NCBI GenBank assembly: GCA_035771165.1
Contig: JAWNZC010000002.1
Location: 186,001 to 250,000, forward strand
Direction of reading: 5' to 3'
Length of the DNA: 64,000 nucleotides
Source of the DNA: Paragorgia papillata
Lineage: Eukaryota > Cnidaria > Anthozoa > Scleralcyonacea > Coralliidae
Part shown: one piece after another, positions 11,868-23,721 of the stretch
Numbering within the stretch: the first letter of the stretch is position 1
Layout: the number at the start of each line of letters is the position of its first letter
The notes under the pieces: generated by a model
The model's input: the letters and a program-made list of their open reading frames with translations, nothing else
Told to the model about the DNA's origin: nothing
The model's database searches: none
Made by a program: the position numbers and the translations under genes

Positions 11868-12145
11868 CGCGCAGGAGGGCTTTACCGGATACAAAACACG
11901 AGGCGATAGCCGAGTGTTTTAGAGCCGATAAAGCCCGTACTGCAAGGTTTTTAAATGACTTCTAAAAAGAATCACTTCGTACGTTCATTGGCGTAGTAAT
12001 TTTGAAAATTAAGCTTATCTCAGGAGCCGTTAAAAACCAGCGAGAAACTTAGAGCGAGTCTATATCACATATATAGATCCGATACGCTTATGATTTTTCT
12101 TTGTGTTTTCCTCATGAATTATTAATGAATTTTAGATGTATATAT
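11868..12145 (+). repeat. interspersed repeat B (GCGCAGGAGGGCTTTA ... CTCATGAATTATTAATGA)
   Basis: Near-identical sequence recurs at 55070-55345 (inverted) and 55380-55600 (direct); a diverged copy lies around 13200-13430. A hallmark segment is AGAGCGAGTCTATATCACAT. Non-coding. Confidence 0.85.
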
Positions 12146-12189
12146 AATCAGTTTGGGGAAGGCTCGGATATTCCAAAATATAATACCGA

Positions 12190-12303
12190 GACCCCGTTTA
12201 CACTAGAGCAAAAGTATCCGGATTCACATTGTTTTTTATTCCCACTGGGAGGATGAAAAACAATGTGAATCCGGATACTTTTGCTCTAGTGTAAACGGGG
12301 CCT
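12190..12303. mobile_element. near-perfect hairpin MITE (CCCCGTTTACACTAGAGCAA)
   Basis: Arms of about 45 bp, CCCCGTTTACACTAGAGCAA to ACATTGTTTTT, are perfectly mirrored around a loop of roughly 20 bp at 12238-12256. Terminal GGGGCC resembles the GGCC-ended families elsewhere in this window. Confidence 0.85.
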
Positions 12304-12348
12304 GAATGTCGGTAATTTTAATAAGTAATAAGATAGTACAATTTATAT

Positions 12349-12453
12349 CTATCTATTTCTTTATTTATTTATTTATTCATTCATTCATTCATTCATTCAT
12401 TCATTCATTCATTCATTCATTCATTCATTCATTCATTCATTCATTCATTCATT
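12349..12453 (+). repeat. (ATTT)n/(ATTC)n microsatellite
   Basis: Short ATTT run followed by more than 20 ATTC units. Confidence 0.98.
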
Positions 12454-13552
12454 GACATGACTTAAGGGCTTATGAACCAAAAAAAAAGTTTGGGAGAGAC
12501 TCTTATTTCAAAGAACTTTTGAAGTTATAAAGATGGACGTTTGCAGCTCCTCCATGTCTCACTTCGTTCTTGAGATATTGAGATTTGTTTTATATGTAAA
12601 TAAACAGTATCAAATTATTGATGAGTCTGAGCAAAATATCATGATTTGACAGAAGGCAGAGGCAAATAACTGGGGGCGAGACACTGACAAATCATGATAT
12701 TTTGTGATAGACGAGTTCAATAATGTTTTATCATTTATTATTATTCAAATTTTGAAATGCCTTGAAGTCAGCCTAGTCCCAGGCTCTCTTCGCTGTTTTA
12801 ATATTTGCTAGCACGGGCGTTCTGTGCTGTGACGTCAGACCTGGTACCAGTCTCACCATATACGCGCGTGCTTCAGAACGACGGGATTTCGCCCTTCGGT
12901 ATACTAAAATTTTCGTAAAACTTACATGTACTTTTTGTTGGCATGAGTCTTGCTTTTTATCTCATTAAATCTTTCTTTTAAATATTTCTTTTCTGACGTA
13001 TATTGTCGCTTGTCCTTGCTTCGCCGCAGATCTTCTACGTCAGCGCAAACCACCAAACAATCAAAGATGGTGCAACTATCTTCCAAAATCCAAACTATTG
13101 GCCATAACGAGGGACTTTATAAGAGCATTCAGCTATGAATTCGTAAAATAACAAATTATGAAATGACTGCATCAAACACTTGTTTGTAAAGAGTTCAAAG
13201 TAATATTTAAAACACGTACTGCGAATGTTTTAAATAGCTTCAAAAACGACCCATTTGGTAAGTTCATTGGCGTAATAAGTTTGAAAAATAACGTTGTCTA
13301 AGCCGAGAAAATCAAAGCTAAAGTTTATGTAAATCAGGACGTTTCTTTATCACATATAAAACCACGATACGGTCATGATTATTCTTTGTTTTCCTCATGG
13401 ATATTATTGAGTTTTTGAAGACCGCTTTTAGATTATTTCTCAATTCGTTATCAAAACTAATCTCGGTATAGTTTACCACCTTTTCACTTTGCTCTGATTA
13501 CTGCCTAGACAACACTCCACACTTTTATTTCTAAATTCACTATTTAACAAAT

Positions 13553-13738
13553 AGATTCCATCTTGCCGTTGTCTGTTCAGTTATAGATGCACAGATGACG
13601 TCACAACGTGGTAAGAACAAAAAAGTGGCCCACGAGACGCAGTCGAGTGGGTCACTGATGTTCTTACCACGTTGTGACGTCCTCTGTGCAACTATAACTG
13701 AACAGACAACGGAAAAATGGAATCTATTTGTTTTATAC
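13553..13738. mobile_element. foldback element C, copy 1
   Basis: Arms ACAAATAGATTCCAT...GTTGTCTGTTCAGTTATAG and their complement enclose CACAACGTGGTAAGAACA and its mirror. A second, same-orientation copy lies at 14018-14206, about 280 bp away. Confidence 0.85.
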
Positions 13739-14017
13739 AATAAAAAAAAGAAGAAAAAACGTTTGATAAGGAGTTCATTGAATTTTCCCGCCGAATTTTC
13801 GGGGCATTGGAAAAGGTGAAACACGCCATCTGATGTGATCCATGATCTATACAAAACGAGGAATATCATTGGTTCGTGACATTGCAGTGACGATTTTCAT
13901 TGGTTCACAAGAATAGGAACAAGTGTGACGAAACCCGTGCATCTGTCCTGTAATACATCATGGCTCTCGACCAATGAAAACGTGCAAAACATTTTGGTTA
14001 TTGTATAATTAACAAAT

Positions 14018-14206
14018 AGATTCCATTTTTCCGTTGTCTGTTCAGTTATAGATGCACAGATGACGTCACAACGTGGTAAGAACAAAAAAGTGGCCCACGA
14101 GACGCAGTCGAGTTGATCACTGATGTTCTTACCACGTTGTGACGTCTTCTGTGCATCTATAACTGAACAGACAACAAAAAAATGGAATCTATTTGTTTTA
14201 TACAAT
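14018..14206. mobile_element. foldback element C, copy 2
   Basis: Almost the same sequence as 13553-13738, including the loop AAGTGGCCCACGAGACGCAG, with a few substitutions (e.g. GTTGATC for GTGGGTC). Both copies are flanked by related sequence, so a tandem segmental duplication is as likely as two insertions. Confidence 0.85.
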
Positions 14207-14405
14207 AAAAATTTAAAAGGTTTTTATCGAAATTCTTGCTGGATTTTGAGGCATGAAGAAGGAAAAAAGCAAGTCAGCTGACGTGATCTGACGTGATCAT
14301 GTGTCTGTCCTCTAATAGATCATGGAGTATTGTAAATATATATATATATATATAATTTTATTTCTCAATTCACTATATAATAGGTCCAGCTTTTCATCAA
14401 ATGAC

Positions 14406-17400
14406 TTACAGTGACGCTTTAGGTGTTACATTTTGGAATCTATTTACTTTAAAATGTTCCATGTTGTACGTTGGCTGCAATCCAAACGCTAGCTGAAACA
14501 AAATCTTTCCGATAACTGGAGCAAGCTTAAATCCTGAACCTGTAAAAATTAAATTGATGGCTTTGTCAGTTTTTGTTTCTTACAAGACGTCTTACTGTAA
14601 AGTTCTTATTTAAAGTTTCTATTCTCAAAATCAATTGCCAAACAAAAGACAATCTATCAATTATTGTGGCTCACAGATAATTACTCCAACAACATAAGAT
14701 GAAAAGTTAAGTCTCTCGATATTGACGAAACTAGATTTCAGTTTCAAAATATCAAATACCCGGGGGGGGGGTGTACTCTGGCAATTTTTGGATAGGGGTG
14801 TGACCTCAAAATCCTGACCCTATTCCAGACCTAAAAAGGCGATTTTTATACCCTATCCCAGACCTAAACCTAAAAAAAAATAATACCCTATCCCAGCACT
14901 GGTGTCACATCGGCATCCATACTCTATATCTCAGACCAAAATATGCACCCTATTGCAGACCGAAATGGACAATTTGTATACCCTATCCCAGACCCCGGAG
15001 CTCGAAAACCATACCACAGAATAGAAATACGACCAGAAGTCCAACTCGCGTCGGAACCTTTGAAGTTTCTATCCTCGCGCATGTCGCCTCGCGCATCTTG
15101 ATTCCTCGCCATCCTACGCAATCCTGGCAAGTTCCCCCGGCAGTTTGGACCTTCAAAAGAAGGTTAAAGCTGCCGGGGGAACTTGCCAGGATTGCGTAGG
15201 ATGGCGTAGGAAATTGCGTAGGATGGCGTCGGATGGCGTAAAATATCGCGCCTGCGCATTGAAGAAATGCGGACAAGTTGTCACTCGAGTTGGACTTCTG
15301 GTCAATCCTTATTCTGTGACCATACCCTATATATTAGGCACATACCCGTATCCCTTATATACGAGAGTACCCCTCGGATCAAATAATAAGTACCATCACT
15401 CCACGACTTGCTCCTAACTTGAGCATGTATCTCAGTCGGTAGAGCGTAGGACTAGTAAACCAAAGGTCGCGGGTTCGAATCCCAGCCATTGGTCGAGTAG
15501 AGTTTTTTCTCGTGACGGGTTAGGAACGCTAGGGTACTTGGGATCGTTTAGAGGGACAGATTTCATGCTTGGTAGCGCAAGCACAATGAAACTGTCCTTT
15601 CAAACGATCCCAAGAACACCAGCGCTCAATACTCTTTACCAGTCTTCAACTCTTTTGGGAAATGGCCAATTCTATCAATGTTCTTTCTTCTCGGGACAAG
15701 TGACTACTATAGTAGTTGTTCGCAAGATATATACATTAAAAAAATATGATTTTATTACCTGAAAAACCAACTCCCATGATAATATTGTTAAACTTGGGAT
15801 GCCTATCCAATGTACAGTCGTGATCCGGTGACACCTGAAGAAAGATACCGCAAATCATCTCAGTTCACAATGTGACGCAACGCTCACGGACCTATTTTTG
15901 GTAAAACACCGAAATAAATCCATTTTAATAGACAGTGAAGAGAAACCGGAAATTAATTTTATAAAATAGCGTTGTGTCTTCGTCCTCAGCGCCCCTCAGT
16001 TCTCAGGGGAGGGGGGGTGGAACGAGAATGTATCGTTTACAGATCGACCCTTTTAATAAGTGCAGAGTACGTCATTTTCCGCCATTGACGTAATTTTCAG
16101 CCTTCTATTTTCAGAATTCTATTGAAAATATACAAAAGCTAAGACGGAACTGAAAAGAATTCAAAAGAAAAAATGAAAAGAAATTGACGTCAAAGGGTGA
16201 AAATTACGTATTATTCTATACTTATTAAAAGCGTCTACACTACACGTTATCTAGCCTGGTACCCTGGCCCAATTTCAAAAGAAATATGGGCCAGGTAACC
16301 ACTAATCTCATTCTCACGTCATCAGGGCTAAATCCACTTATGACGATTGCAGTTTTACTCATAGCCACTAAAAACGCGCGAAATTTCAACCAATGGGAAA
16401 GCAGAAGTCTTTAGTGGTTACCTGGCCCATATTCTTTGATTGGGCCAGGGTACCAGGCTACACGTTATCTTGCTAAGTAATTACGTCACATTGTGACAGC
16501 TATGGATTTCCACTTTTTTCGACTCGAGAAAAACTTTGTACTCACCGTATAAATACAATGCTCCACAATACTTGGTTTTGTTTCGACTCCTGTTACATGG
16601 CGTTTAATGTATTCTGACACAGTCTTTTCAACCCACGCGTGGTCAACATCATCGCGGGCGTCAGGGCTAATATCCGGACCATCATGCAAGCAGACCTAAA
16701 GAATCAATACAATACAATATACGCGGTGGAACGCAGCGAAGTGGAGGACAATGCAGCGCAGTGGAGGAGAGTACAGCGCAGTGGAGGACAGTGCAGCGCA
16801 GTGGAGGAGAGTACAGTGCAGTGGAGGACAGTGCAGCGCAGTGGAGGACAGTGCAGTGCAGTGGAGGACAGTGCAGTGCAGTGGAGGAGAGTACAGTGCA
16901 GTGGAGGGCAGTGGAGGACAGTGCAGCGCAGTAGAGGACAGTGCAGTGCAGTGGAGGACAGTGAAGCGCAGTGGAGGACAGTGCAGCGCAGTGGAGGACA
17001 GTGCAGTGCAGTGGAGGAGAGTACAGTGCAGTGGAGGGCAGTGCAGCGCAGTGGAGGACAGTACAGTGCAGTGGAGGACAGTGAAGCGCAGTGGAGGACA
17101 GTGCAGCGCAGTGGAGGACAGTGCAGCGCAGTGGAGGACAGTGCAGTGCAGTGGAGGACAGTGAAGTGCAGTGGAGGACAGTGCAGCGCAGTGGAGGACA
17201 GTGCAGCGCAGTGGAGGACAGTGCAGTGGAGGAGAGTACAGTGCAGTGGAGGAGAGTACAGCGCAGTGGAGGAGAGTACAGTGCAGTGGAGGTCAGTGCA
17301 GCGCAGTGGAGGACAGTGCAGTGGAGGAGAGTACAGTGCAGTGGAGGATAGTGCAGTGCAGTGGAGGAGAGTACAGTGCAGTGGAGGACAGTGCAGCGCA

Positions 17401-20400
17401 GTGGAGGAGAGTACAGTGCAGTGGAGGACAGTGCAGCGCAGTGGAGGAGAGTACAGTGCAGTGGAGGAGAGTACAGTGCAGTGGAGGATAGTGCAGTGCA
17501 GTGGAGGACAGTACAGTGCAGTGGAGGACAGTGCAGCGCAGTGGAGGAGAGTACAGTGCAGTGGAGGACAGTGCATCGCAGTGGAGAGAGTACAGTGCAG
17601 TGGAGGACAGTGCAGTGGAGGAGAGTACAGTGCAGTGGAGGATAGTGCAGTGCAGTGGAGGAGAGTACAGTGCAGTGGAGGACAGTGCAGTGCAGTGGAG
17701 GACAGTGCAGTGCAGTGGAGGACAGTGCAGCAAAGTATCTACCTTAAGCATATTAGGGTATTCATAACATGGTAGACTATAAATGCCTTCACGATACGTC
17801 TCTTTGGCATACAAGGAGTGATCAATCCAACAAGGATAGTTGTCTAAGGCATCAAAACCACTCTGCTTCACTTTCCAGTAACATGCACTGATACGCTTGG
17901 GCTAAAAAACAAAATAAAATAATGAAGAATATGAGCAAGTACCATTATCTTCTGTTTATCCAAGTTTTTTATTAAAAATAGACAATACTAACGGTTAAGA
18001 TCAAGACAAATATCAGAAAAATGCCAAATTTACATGTATTGTAATAAAAAATATAAATTTGTAAATTTACACCATTGTACAAACCTGAAGATTAAGATCG
18101 AGTCCTAGTGGCTTCAAAAGAGAACTCGCCCAAGGTCCTGTAAACAATATTTTAAAAAATTTAATATTTTTTTCTGTTTTCATCAAGTTATAGAAACACA
18201 ACTTTTTGCCAATCACCAGTTCATAAAATTAATTTATGAATGCACATACATGTACACAATGACTTTACTCAGAACAATAGTACTGTAAATAACAGTTTGT
18301 GACAATAGCCTGTGTGCAGACACTGTTTCCTTCCTGTACTTAAAGGGCCCTATGAAACGAAAATTAAGTTCGTATTATTTAAAAGAACACTTAAAATGAC
18401 ATCCTTAAAGTGACATCTTTTGCAGTTTTTCGTTTCCTTGCTTCGTTTTTGAGATATTTCAGTTTGTTTGATATGTAAATTTAACTTATAAGATAACTTT
18501 ACGTCACTCTTTGCATAATGACTTATCACACAAGATTATATATCTTTGTTGTTGTCAAACAAAAACACTTAAAATTTACAGACTCTGTTGTAGGAGAAAC
18601 ACTCGCACACGGTTCCTTATTCGCCAAGTGCTTTTGTTCGATAATAACAAAGATATGGAACACTTTGCGGTAACTCATTATGCAAACTGTGACGTAAAGT
18701 TATCTTATAAGTCAAATTTGCATATCAAACAAACTGAAATATCTCAAAAACGACGCAAGGAAACGAAAACCTGTAAATTATGTTATATTGTCATTTTAAG
18801 AGTTCTTTCAAGTAAGACAAACTTAATTTTCGTTTCATAGGTACTTTTTAACCCGTTCATGTGCTGTTGTGGAACAACTTTATCTTTTTACTCTGTCCAA
18901 CACCAGATGATTTTACTCGTCAAGGGGAGAAGTCTTCAAAAGTCTGCATGCATGAAAGGATTAATTTAACCCATTCCTGTCTGAGCCAGCCAAAAATGGC
19001 CCATTTCTTACTCTGTCTAACGCCAGACAATTTTACTTGTAAAAGAGAGAACCCTCAGACATCCCAGGCAGCAATGGGTTAATCAGGAGCATGCAAGCTA
19101 TTTATGACATTGATTTGATATTCTTTGTACAACATGAACAATGACATACAGCATACTGTACCCGGAGTTAAAATAACTCTTTCAGCTTTGTATGTTCCTT
19201 TGGTTGTCTTTACTTGGATAATATCTCCTGGAATGATCTCTGTGACTTTCTCATTATCACGTAAAATACCACCAAATTTAACAAATTGATCCTAAACCAA
19301 AACAGATCAGAGACAAGATCAAAATACTTAACCCATTCTTCCCTGAGTTGGCCAAAAACAACCACTCACCCCTTTATTGTTTTACACTGTCTAACACCAG
19401 ATAATTCTACTCTTCAAACTGGGAGAGCTAGCCCTCAAACATCTTAGGCAGCAATGAGTCGACAAGTGATTAACCCATTCTTGCCCGAGTCAGGCATAAA
19501 CAGTCCCTTTATTGTTTTACTCTGTCTAACACCAAACAATTGTACTTGTCAAAGAGAGAACCCTCAGACATCCTTAGGCAACAATGGGTTAATGTACATC
19601 CATCCTCACATGAATTTAAATATTAGTTTTCCAACATATATTTTACCTGAATGGCACGAAGACACTTGCTCGCCAATAAAACTCCACCAGTTTTCTCATA
19701 TAAACCAACAAAACTGCTTGGAAAATCTAATTTGTATTTATCATTCAATTCTTGAGAAGTCAAGAATTCTCCAGTTATTCCAGATGACTTCAAGTTGTCA
19801 GCAACCTTCTTCAGATTAGTGTAAGGACTGTCATCAATCGTCAAACACCCACAGTTTCTAAATAATTAACAGACATCCTTTCTAAATAATTAGTACATGT
19901 ATACCGTGTATATTTTTTTATTATTTATGTTTAACATTTACTGTATATATATTATCCTCATAATCCTTCAGGCAAGTGCCATTATCCAGGCTCGGACTGG
20001 GCCCAATTTAGGGGCCTTGCCATTTCAGCTGTGAGGGGGCCCAGCCCTAGGGGGACAATTCGAGAAGCCTCTAGGGGGGTCCGGGGGCATGCCCCCCGGA
20101 AAATTTTGAAATCTAGAATCTCTGAGATGGCATTTCGTGCGTTTTGGGGGAAGATTTTATAGAATTCCGGAGATTATAAAACATTAAAACGTCATATAAA
20201 ACACACAATTTACACAAAATACAACATATTTCAGGACTTTTCAACATTTAGAACAAAACCTTTTTAACATTACAGAACATAAGAATCTGTTCCACTTCCG
20301 AGGACTTTGACGCAAGTTTTCGATACACTGCCTCGTTATCAACAGCCTTCAGTAAATCAACTTATATAGAACAAATCATTACTGCTTCCAAAGTGTTACT

Positions 20401-22111
20401 GTTGGTCTGTTGCAAACTATTTTGAGTATTTTCCTTATCACTAATTTCACAAATGCGGAATTAAGTAATTGCTTCAATGCTTCCAATTTGATATTTTATG
20501 GGTGTGTCTGGTCAGGGGCACATTTTGATGTCCCAGAAGGGCCCATGTGCCATGGCACAATGGCACATAGGCCAGTCCGAGCCTGCCATTATCCTTGTTG
20601 AACAACAACTTTCAAATGATATAATCGACTTATTAGATTTCTGAAAATTAATTTTCATGAGGAAGAAGCTGTACTGACCCAAAACAAAATAAAATGGTTA
20701 TTGTAAACTAAGATTACTGTAACAGGGGTGCAACTAGAAAATTTCGAGGGCAGAGGTTGAACGCAAAAAAAGGGCAAAGTCGTTCAATATTCTAAACAAT
20801 TTGGGACTAGAAGCCAGTGGCGTGGGAAGCGGAGATTCTAGGGGGGTCCGGGGGCATGTCCCCCCGGAAAATATTTCAATTTTGGGTCTCTGAAACGGCA
20901 TTTCCTGCATTTTTAGGACGCTTTTCTCGTATTTTCGGTTGCGCAAATTTTTATTTTGGTCTCGCATTATTGCGGAGAATTGTATTGCGTGCTACAACAC
21001 GATTAATTATCTGTTTATCTAATGTCTAACCTAGTATTAGTACAAAAAGGGCAGGGGTTAAAAAGGGCAGTGGTCGCAACCCCCCCCCCCCACCCCCCTT
21101 AGTTGCGCCCCTTTGTAATCGTTTGATCATTATTGAGTATTCTAAATGCCATTCTTTGCATCAGAAATAAAATATCATTTGAAAATTAATTAGTAGTAAT
21201 ATAACTCCTCACAACTTGAATTTATCTTGTCTACTCTTTGCAAGAGACTTCAGCTGTAAGTTTTACTTTTCTTAGGTTCATTCCCTGGGGTAATTACCCC
21301 ACTTACCCCCCCCCCCCACCCCTCTCGACGCTACTGAACAAAAGGGACAGTTTAGGTCAGTCTAGCCATCAAAGGGTTGTTTACAAACTGTTTACAATTT
21401 TTTTGGAGAGTAGGTTTGTCATTATTATACATGTAGGTACAATATATATAATTATGTATGTTTATTATATAAAATAGAGTGGTTTATTGATTTTTCCACC
21501 ACTAATAAAATCGATAATCTCCATGTGCTGAGTATCACGTGAAACACATTAGTCATTATTTTTGTGGGAAAATAGGTCTATTTTTAATATAATAAACAGA
21601 ACAATACATGGATGTTTGGAAATGTGGAATTATTTCTCGTGTTGAACAGAATATCTTACTCAATCAACAGGGTCAACACAATACTGTTGACAATTACTAG
21701 GTCAACACTCAATTTCATATTTTCTCACATCCATGTCTTATTTTCTCTGTACTGATGTATACTGTCAGTAGAATTAAATAAAAAGTAATTACTTACATAA
21801 ACAGTGTTGTCTTGGCTTCTCGCTCTATTTCAGCCCACAACGCAAAAGCTTCAGGCATCATATCAGCATAATATGATTGTTCATACGAGTGCCGAGTTAT
21901 TCTCGACTGCCCATGAGAACTACCTCGGTCATGAGGAATAGGGAACTATAAAGCAGTTAGCCAAGATATATATATATACTGTATATCAATGATTTGTATA
22001 GACAACATGTATGCCAGCAAAAATAATTACATTAAACACTTTACTCTGAAAAAACCCAGCTCATAACAATGCTGGAGGATGCAGTGGTCTGTCAAAGGTG
22101 TGCGTGTGTAT

Positions 22112-22160
<49 letters not shown>

Positions 22161-22885
22161 AGGGGGAAGAAAGAGAGTATTAGCCATAGGTGGTGTTGGC
22201 TAGGGGAAAGCACTTTTGCCAAAATTATGCAGAATTACTATTGACAGAGTACTGTTCTTATTGCGCCTCCTCACCTCTGATCCATTCACCATCACCACCA
22301 CCACCAGGGTACCACCACCACCAGAGTACAACTACACCCACCATGACCAGAGTACTGCCACCCACCCCACTACCATCACCACCACCAGGGTACCATCACC
22401 ACTACCACCATCAGCACCAGCATCACTACCATCACCACTACCAGGATACAATCATGACTACCACCACAACCATCTGCACTACCACTATCATTATCACCAT
22501 CACCAGAGTACCACCACCACCATTACCACTATCACCATCAGCACCAGCACCACTACCACCAGAGTACCACCATTAGCATCAGCACCACCATCACTACCAC
22601 CACCATGACCACCTAGACCACCACAACCATCACCACCACCAGAGTACCACTATCGCCATCAGCACCACCATCACCACAACCACCACCACCACCACCACCA
22701 CCAAGCCTGCATGCTCACTCACCAAATGTACCACACCTATTAAATTTGACTCCTACCTGCTCTAAACACAAGGTCTTCTTCCCAAATGAAGCTGCATATC
22801 TCGCTGTACAGCTGCCTTCTATTCCAGCACCAACCACCAAGCAATCGAAATTTTCTATTAATCCTACGGAGTTTCTGGACGCCAT
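14406..22885 (-). CDS. PIPOX: PIPOX: peroxisomal sarcosine / L-pipecolate oxidase
   Basis: Complete gene of nine exons, read leftwards: 22885-22757, 21945-21797, 19857-19647, 19291-19162, 18137-18085, 17901-17743, 16695-16546, 15834-15759, 14539-14406; 1191 nt, 396 aa (human 390), all phases consistent. Exon 1 has the FAD-binding motif VVGAGIEGS; exon 2 the signature HDRGSSHGQSRI around the covalent-FAD region; exon 4 GGILRDNEKV and the ITPGPW-like join to exon 5; exon 8-9 the GVGFSGSGFKLAPVIGK end of the family. It should oxidise N-methyl or cyclic secondary amines (sarcosine, L-pipecolate) with H2O2 release, in peroxisomes. The protein ends KASL, so the peroxisome signal would be ASL, a non-consensus PTS1. 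An AATAAA lies about 45-50 bp past the stop. Introns carry large repeat arrays. Confidence 0.97.
14760..15020. repeat. dispersed ATACCCTATCCCAGACC repeat cluster
   Basis: Several imperfect copies of ATACCCTATCCCAGACCTAAA occur here, with a remnant near 15315-15380. They flank the foldback at about 15030-15303 in the last PIPOX intron. Confidence 0.75.
15030..15303. mobile_element. foldback element inside CCTATCCCAGAC repeats
   Basis: GACCAGAAGTCCAACTCGCG (15030) is mirrored by ACTCGAGTTGGACTTCTGGTC (15283), and an inner arm GGCAAGTTCCCCCGGCAG is mirrored by CTGCCGGGGGAACTTGCC. Confidence 0.8.
15420..15495 (+). pseudogene. tRNA-Thr(AGU)-like, tRNA-derived element
   Basis: A-box TATCTCAGTCGGTAGAGC and a perfect B-box GGGTTCGAATCCC are spaced as in a tRNA, with a CTAGTAA anticodon loop (AGU). 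The anticodon stem has mismatches and the acceptor arms (GAGCATG / CCATTGG) do not pair, so this is a tRNA pseudogene or the head of a tRNA-derived SINE rather than a functional tRNA. It lies in a PIPOX intron. Confidence 0.7.
15522..15672. mobile_element. foldback MITE (AGGGTAnTTGGGAT family), copy 2
   Basis: Same arms and same tail (CAGTCTTCAACTCTTTTGGG) as 1080-1222, immediately downstream of the tRNA-like element. Confidence 0.75.
16251..16463. mobile_element. foldback element (AGCCTGGTACCCTGGCCCAA)
   Basis: Left arm AGCCTGGTACCCTGGCCCAA...GGGCCAGGTAACCACTAA; right arm is its complement ending TTGGGCCAGGGTACCAGGCT. Lies in a PIPOX intron 80 bp from exon 7. Confidence 0.85.
16730..17732. 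repeat. 1-kb minisatellite, unit GTGCAGTGCAGTGGAGGACA
   Basis: About 50 tandem copies of a 20-bp unit with recurring variants (GCAGCGCAG, GAGAGTACAG) and a few 10-bp deletions. All six frames stay open across it, which produces long but meaningless ORFs. It fills the PIPOX intron between exons 6 and 7, ending 10 bp from the exon 6 donor. Confidence 0.98.
18348..18845. mobile_element. palindromic MITE family A, copy 2
   Basis: Left CCTATGAAACGAAAATTAAG, right CTTAATTTTCGTTTCATAGG, interior nearly the mirror of the copy at 6740-7236. Confidence 0.85.
18852..19600. repeat. cluster of dispersed D units (CCCATTCCTG ... TCTGTCTAACrCCAGA)
   Basis: About four copies, at roughly 18852-18930, 18968-19082, 19330-19455 and 19467-19592. 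Each has AACCCATTC, then a spacer, TTTTACTCTGTCTAACACCAG, then GAGAACCCTCAGACATC and GGCAGCAATGGGTTAA. PIPOX exon 4 (19162-19291) sits between copies. Other copies occur near 5540, 5918, 26400, 48975 and 62245. Confidence 0.85.
19988..20583. mobile_element. 596-bp foldback transposon with 11-bp target duplication
   Basis: Terminal inverted repeat GGCTCGGACTGGGCC / GGCCAGTCCGAGCC. The 11-bp direct repeat TGCCATTATCC flanks it at 19977-19987 and 20584-20594. No transposase frame. The duplication length suggests a Mutator-like (MULE) MITE. Lies in PIPOX intron 2. Confidence 0.85.
20723..21112. mobile_element. CAGGGGCG-type (hAT-like) element, copy 2
   Basis: Collinear with 4592-4985; starts CAGGGGTGCAACTAGAAAAT and ends AGTTGCGCCCCT. 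Only 140 bp right of the 596-bp element, in the same intron. Confidence 0.75.
21455..21760. mobile_element. foldback family F, copy 1 (diverged)
   Basis: Contains GTTTATTGATTTTTCCACCACTAAT and ATAAACAGAACAATACATGGATG, shared with 30785-31090, with a mirrored CACATCCATGT end. Immediately left of PIPOX exon 2. Confidence 0.7.
22115..22159 (+). repeat. poly(G) run of about 45 bases
   Basis: Uninterrupted G tract in PIPOX intron 1, preceded by TGTGTATG. A possible G-quadruplex former; the exact length may be an assembly estimate. Confidence 0.9.
22280..22705. repeat. degenerate (CCA)n/(CAC)n trinucleotide array in PIPOX intron 1
   Basis: CACCACCAG-AGTACCA blocks repeat imperfectly for about 420 bp, ending 52 bp from PIPOX exon 1. 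Overlapping open frames are repeat artefacts. Confidence 0.95.
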
Positions 22886-23721
22886 AATTGAGTAATACTA
22901 CAGCAATAGCATCAAGGAATTGATTACAAAGTAAAAACTTACTACTCTGAAGGGAAAACTGTAAAAAAAACAGCCACAAAATGCAACTAAAGGTCTGGAA
23001 ATGGCAAACAAAGACACACACGTACTGACCTTCTTCGCTAAATTATTTTTCCATTCATGTATTTCCACGCGCCCCACGCGTGTAACGCGATCCTTTTCGT
23101 GTGATCACGCGGGAGCCAGATTTTGGCGGGAACGGCGAATGAGAAAAGTTTAACTCTGAGTCCGCAGAAGAGAAAACAAAACTGCCAAAATAACACTACA
23201 AAAAACTCCCAACAACTATAAACCCTATTCAATAAGTACAAAATCGTTTTCAGCATCTGACATCAAACAGCTCAACTTTTTCAATTCTAGTTTTAGCAGA
23301 AAAAAGATGCATTCCCAGCATAAACAGAACGTAAAGTTTATCTCGGCTGACCGGGTAACTCGGCTGGCTCCATATAAACAGGCCCAAGTTGTTAAATAAT
23401 CTAAAGCAACAACTAGAATAAATCAAGGTTATTGGACTAAATTTCGATCAACAGTAACTGTGAATTCCCTCTTGGCCATTTTTCATATTTATAGCTCTAT
23501 AATCCAATGCCATAAACTTAACAATAGTAATAATTATTACCAACAAACTGTATCACTATGTATTATAAAGTCGCAAGCATTTAATAGTAATTATGCGGTT
23601 ACATGTAAAGATGCCGACTTAAAATAACAAAATATTTATTTACAAAATAATAAAAACCTGCTGGTCTCATTAGACTTTGAGGCGGTGTTAAAATAGCTTA
23701 AAATTCTAGCAATAATACTAT

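Larger units (their letters stand above)
11458..14405. other. repeat-filled spacer between glycosyltransferase-like gene and PIPOX
   Basis: AT-rich upstream region of the minus-strand gene (11458-11860), then foldback elements and microsatellites listed separately. No coding exon recognised; the short open frames near 12950 and 13540-14205 lie in repeats or lack similarity. Confidence 0.6.

Noticed and set aside
15420..15495. Functional tRNA-Thr
   Set aside because: A and B boxes are good but the acceptor and anticodon stems do not pair.
16639..17775. 378-codon plus-strand frame rich in AVEDSAVQWRTVQ and a 290-codon minus frame
   Set aside because: Both are translations of the 20-bp minisatellite inside a PIPOX intron; all frames stay open because the unit lacks stops.
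23038..23256. 72-aa hydrophobic frame upstream of PIPOX
   Set aside because: Lies in a CpG-rich promoter-like stretch; no similarity and no splice partner recognised.
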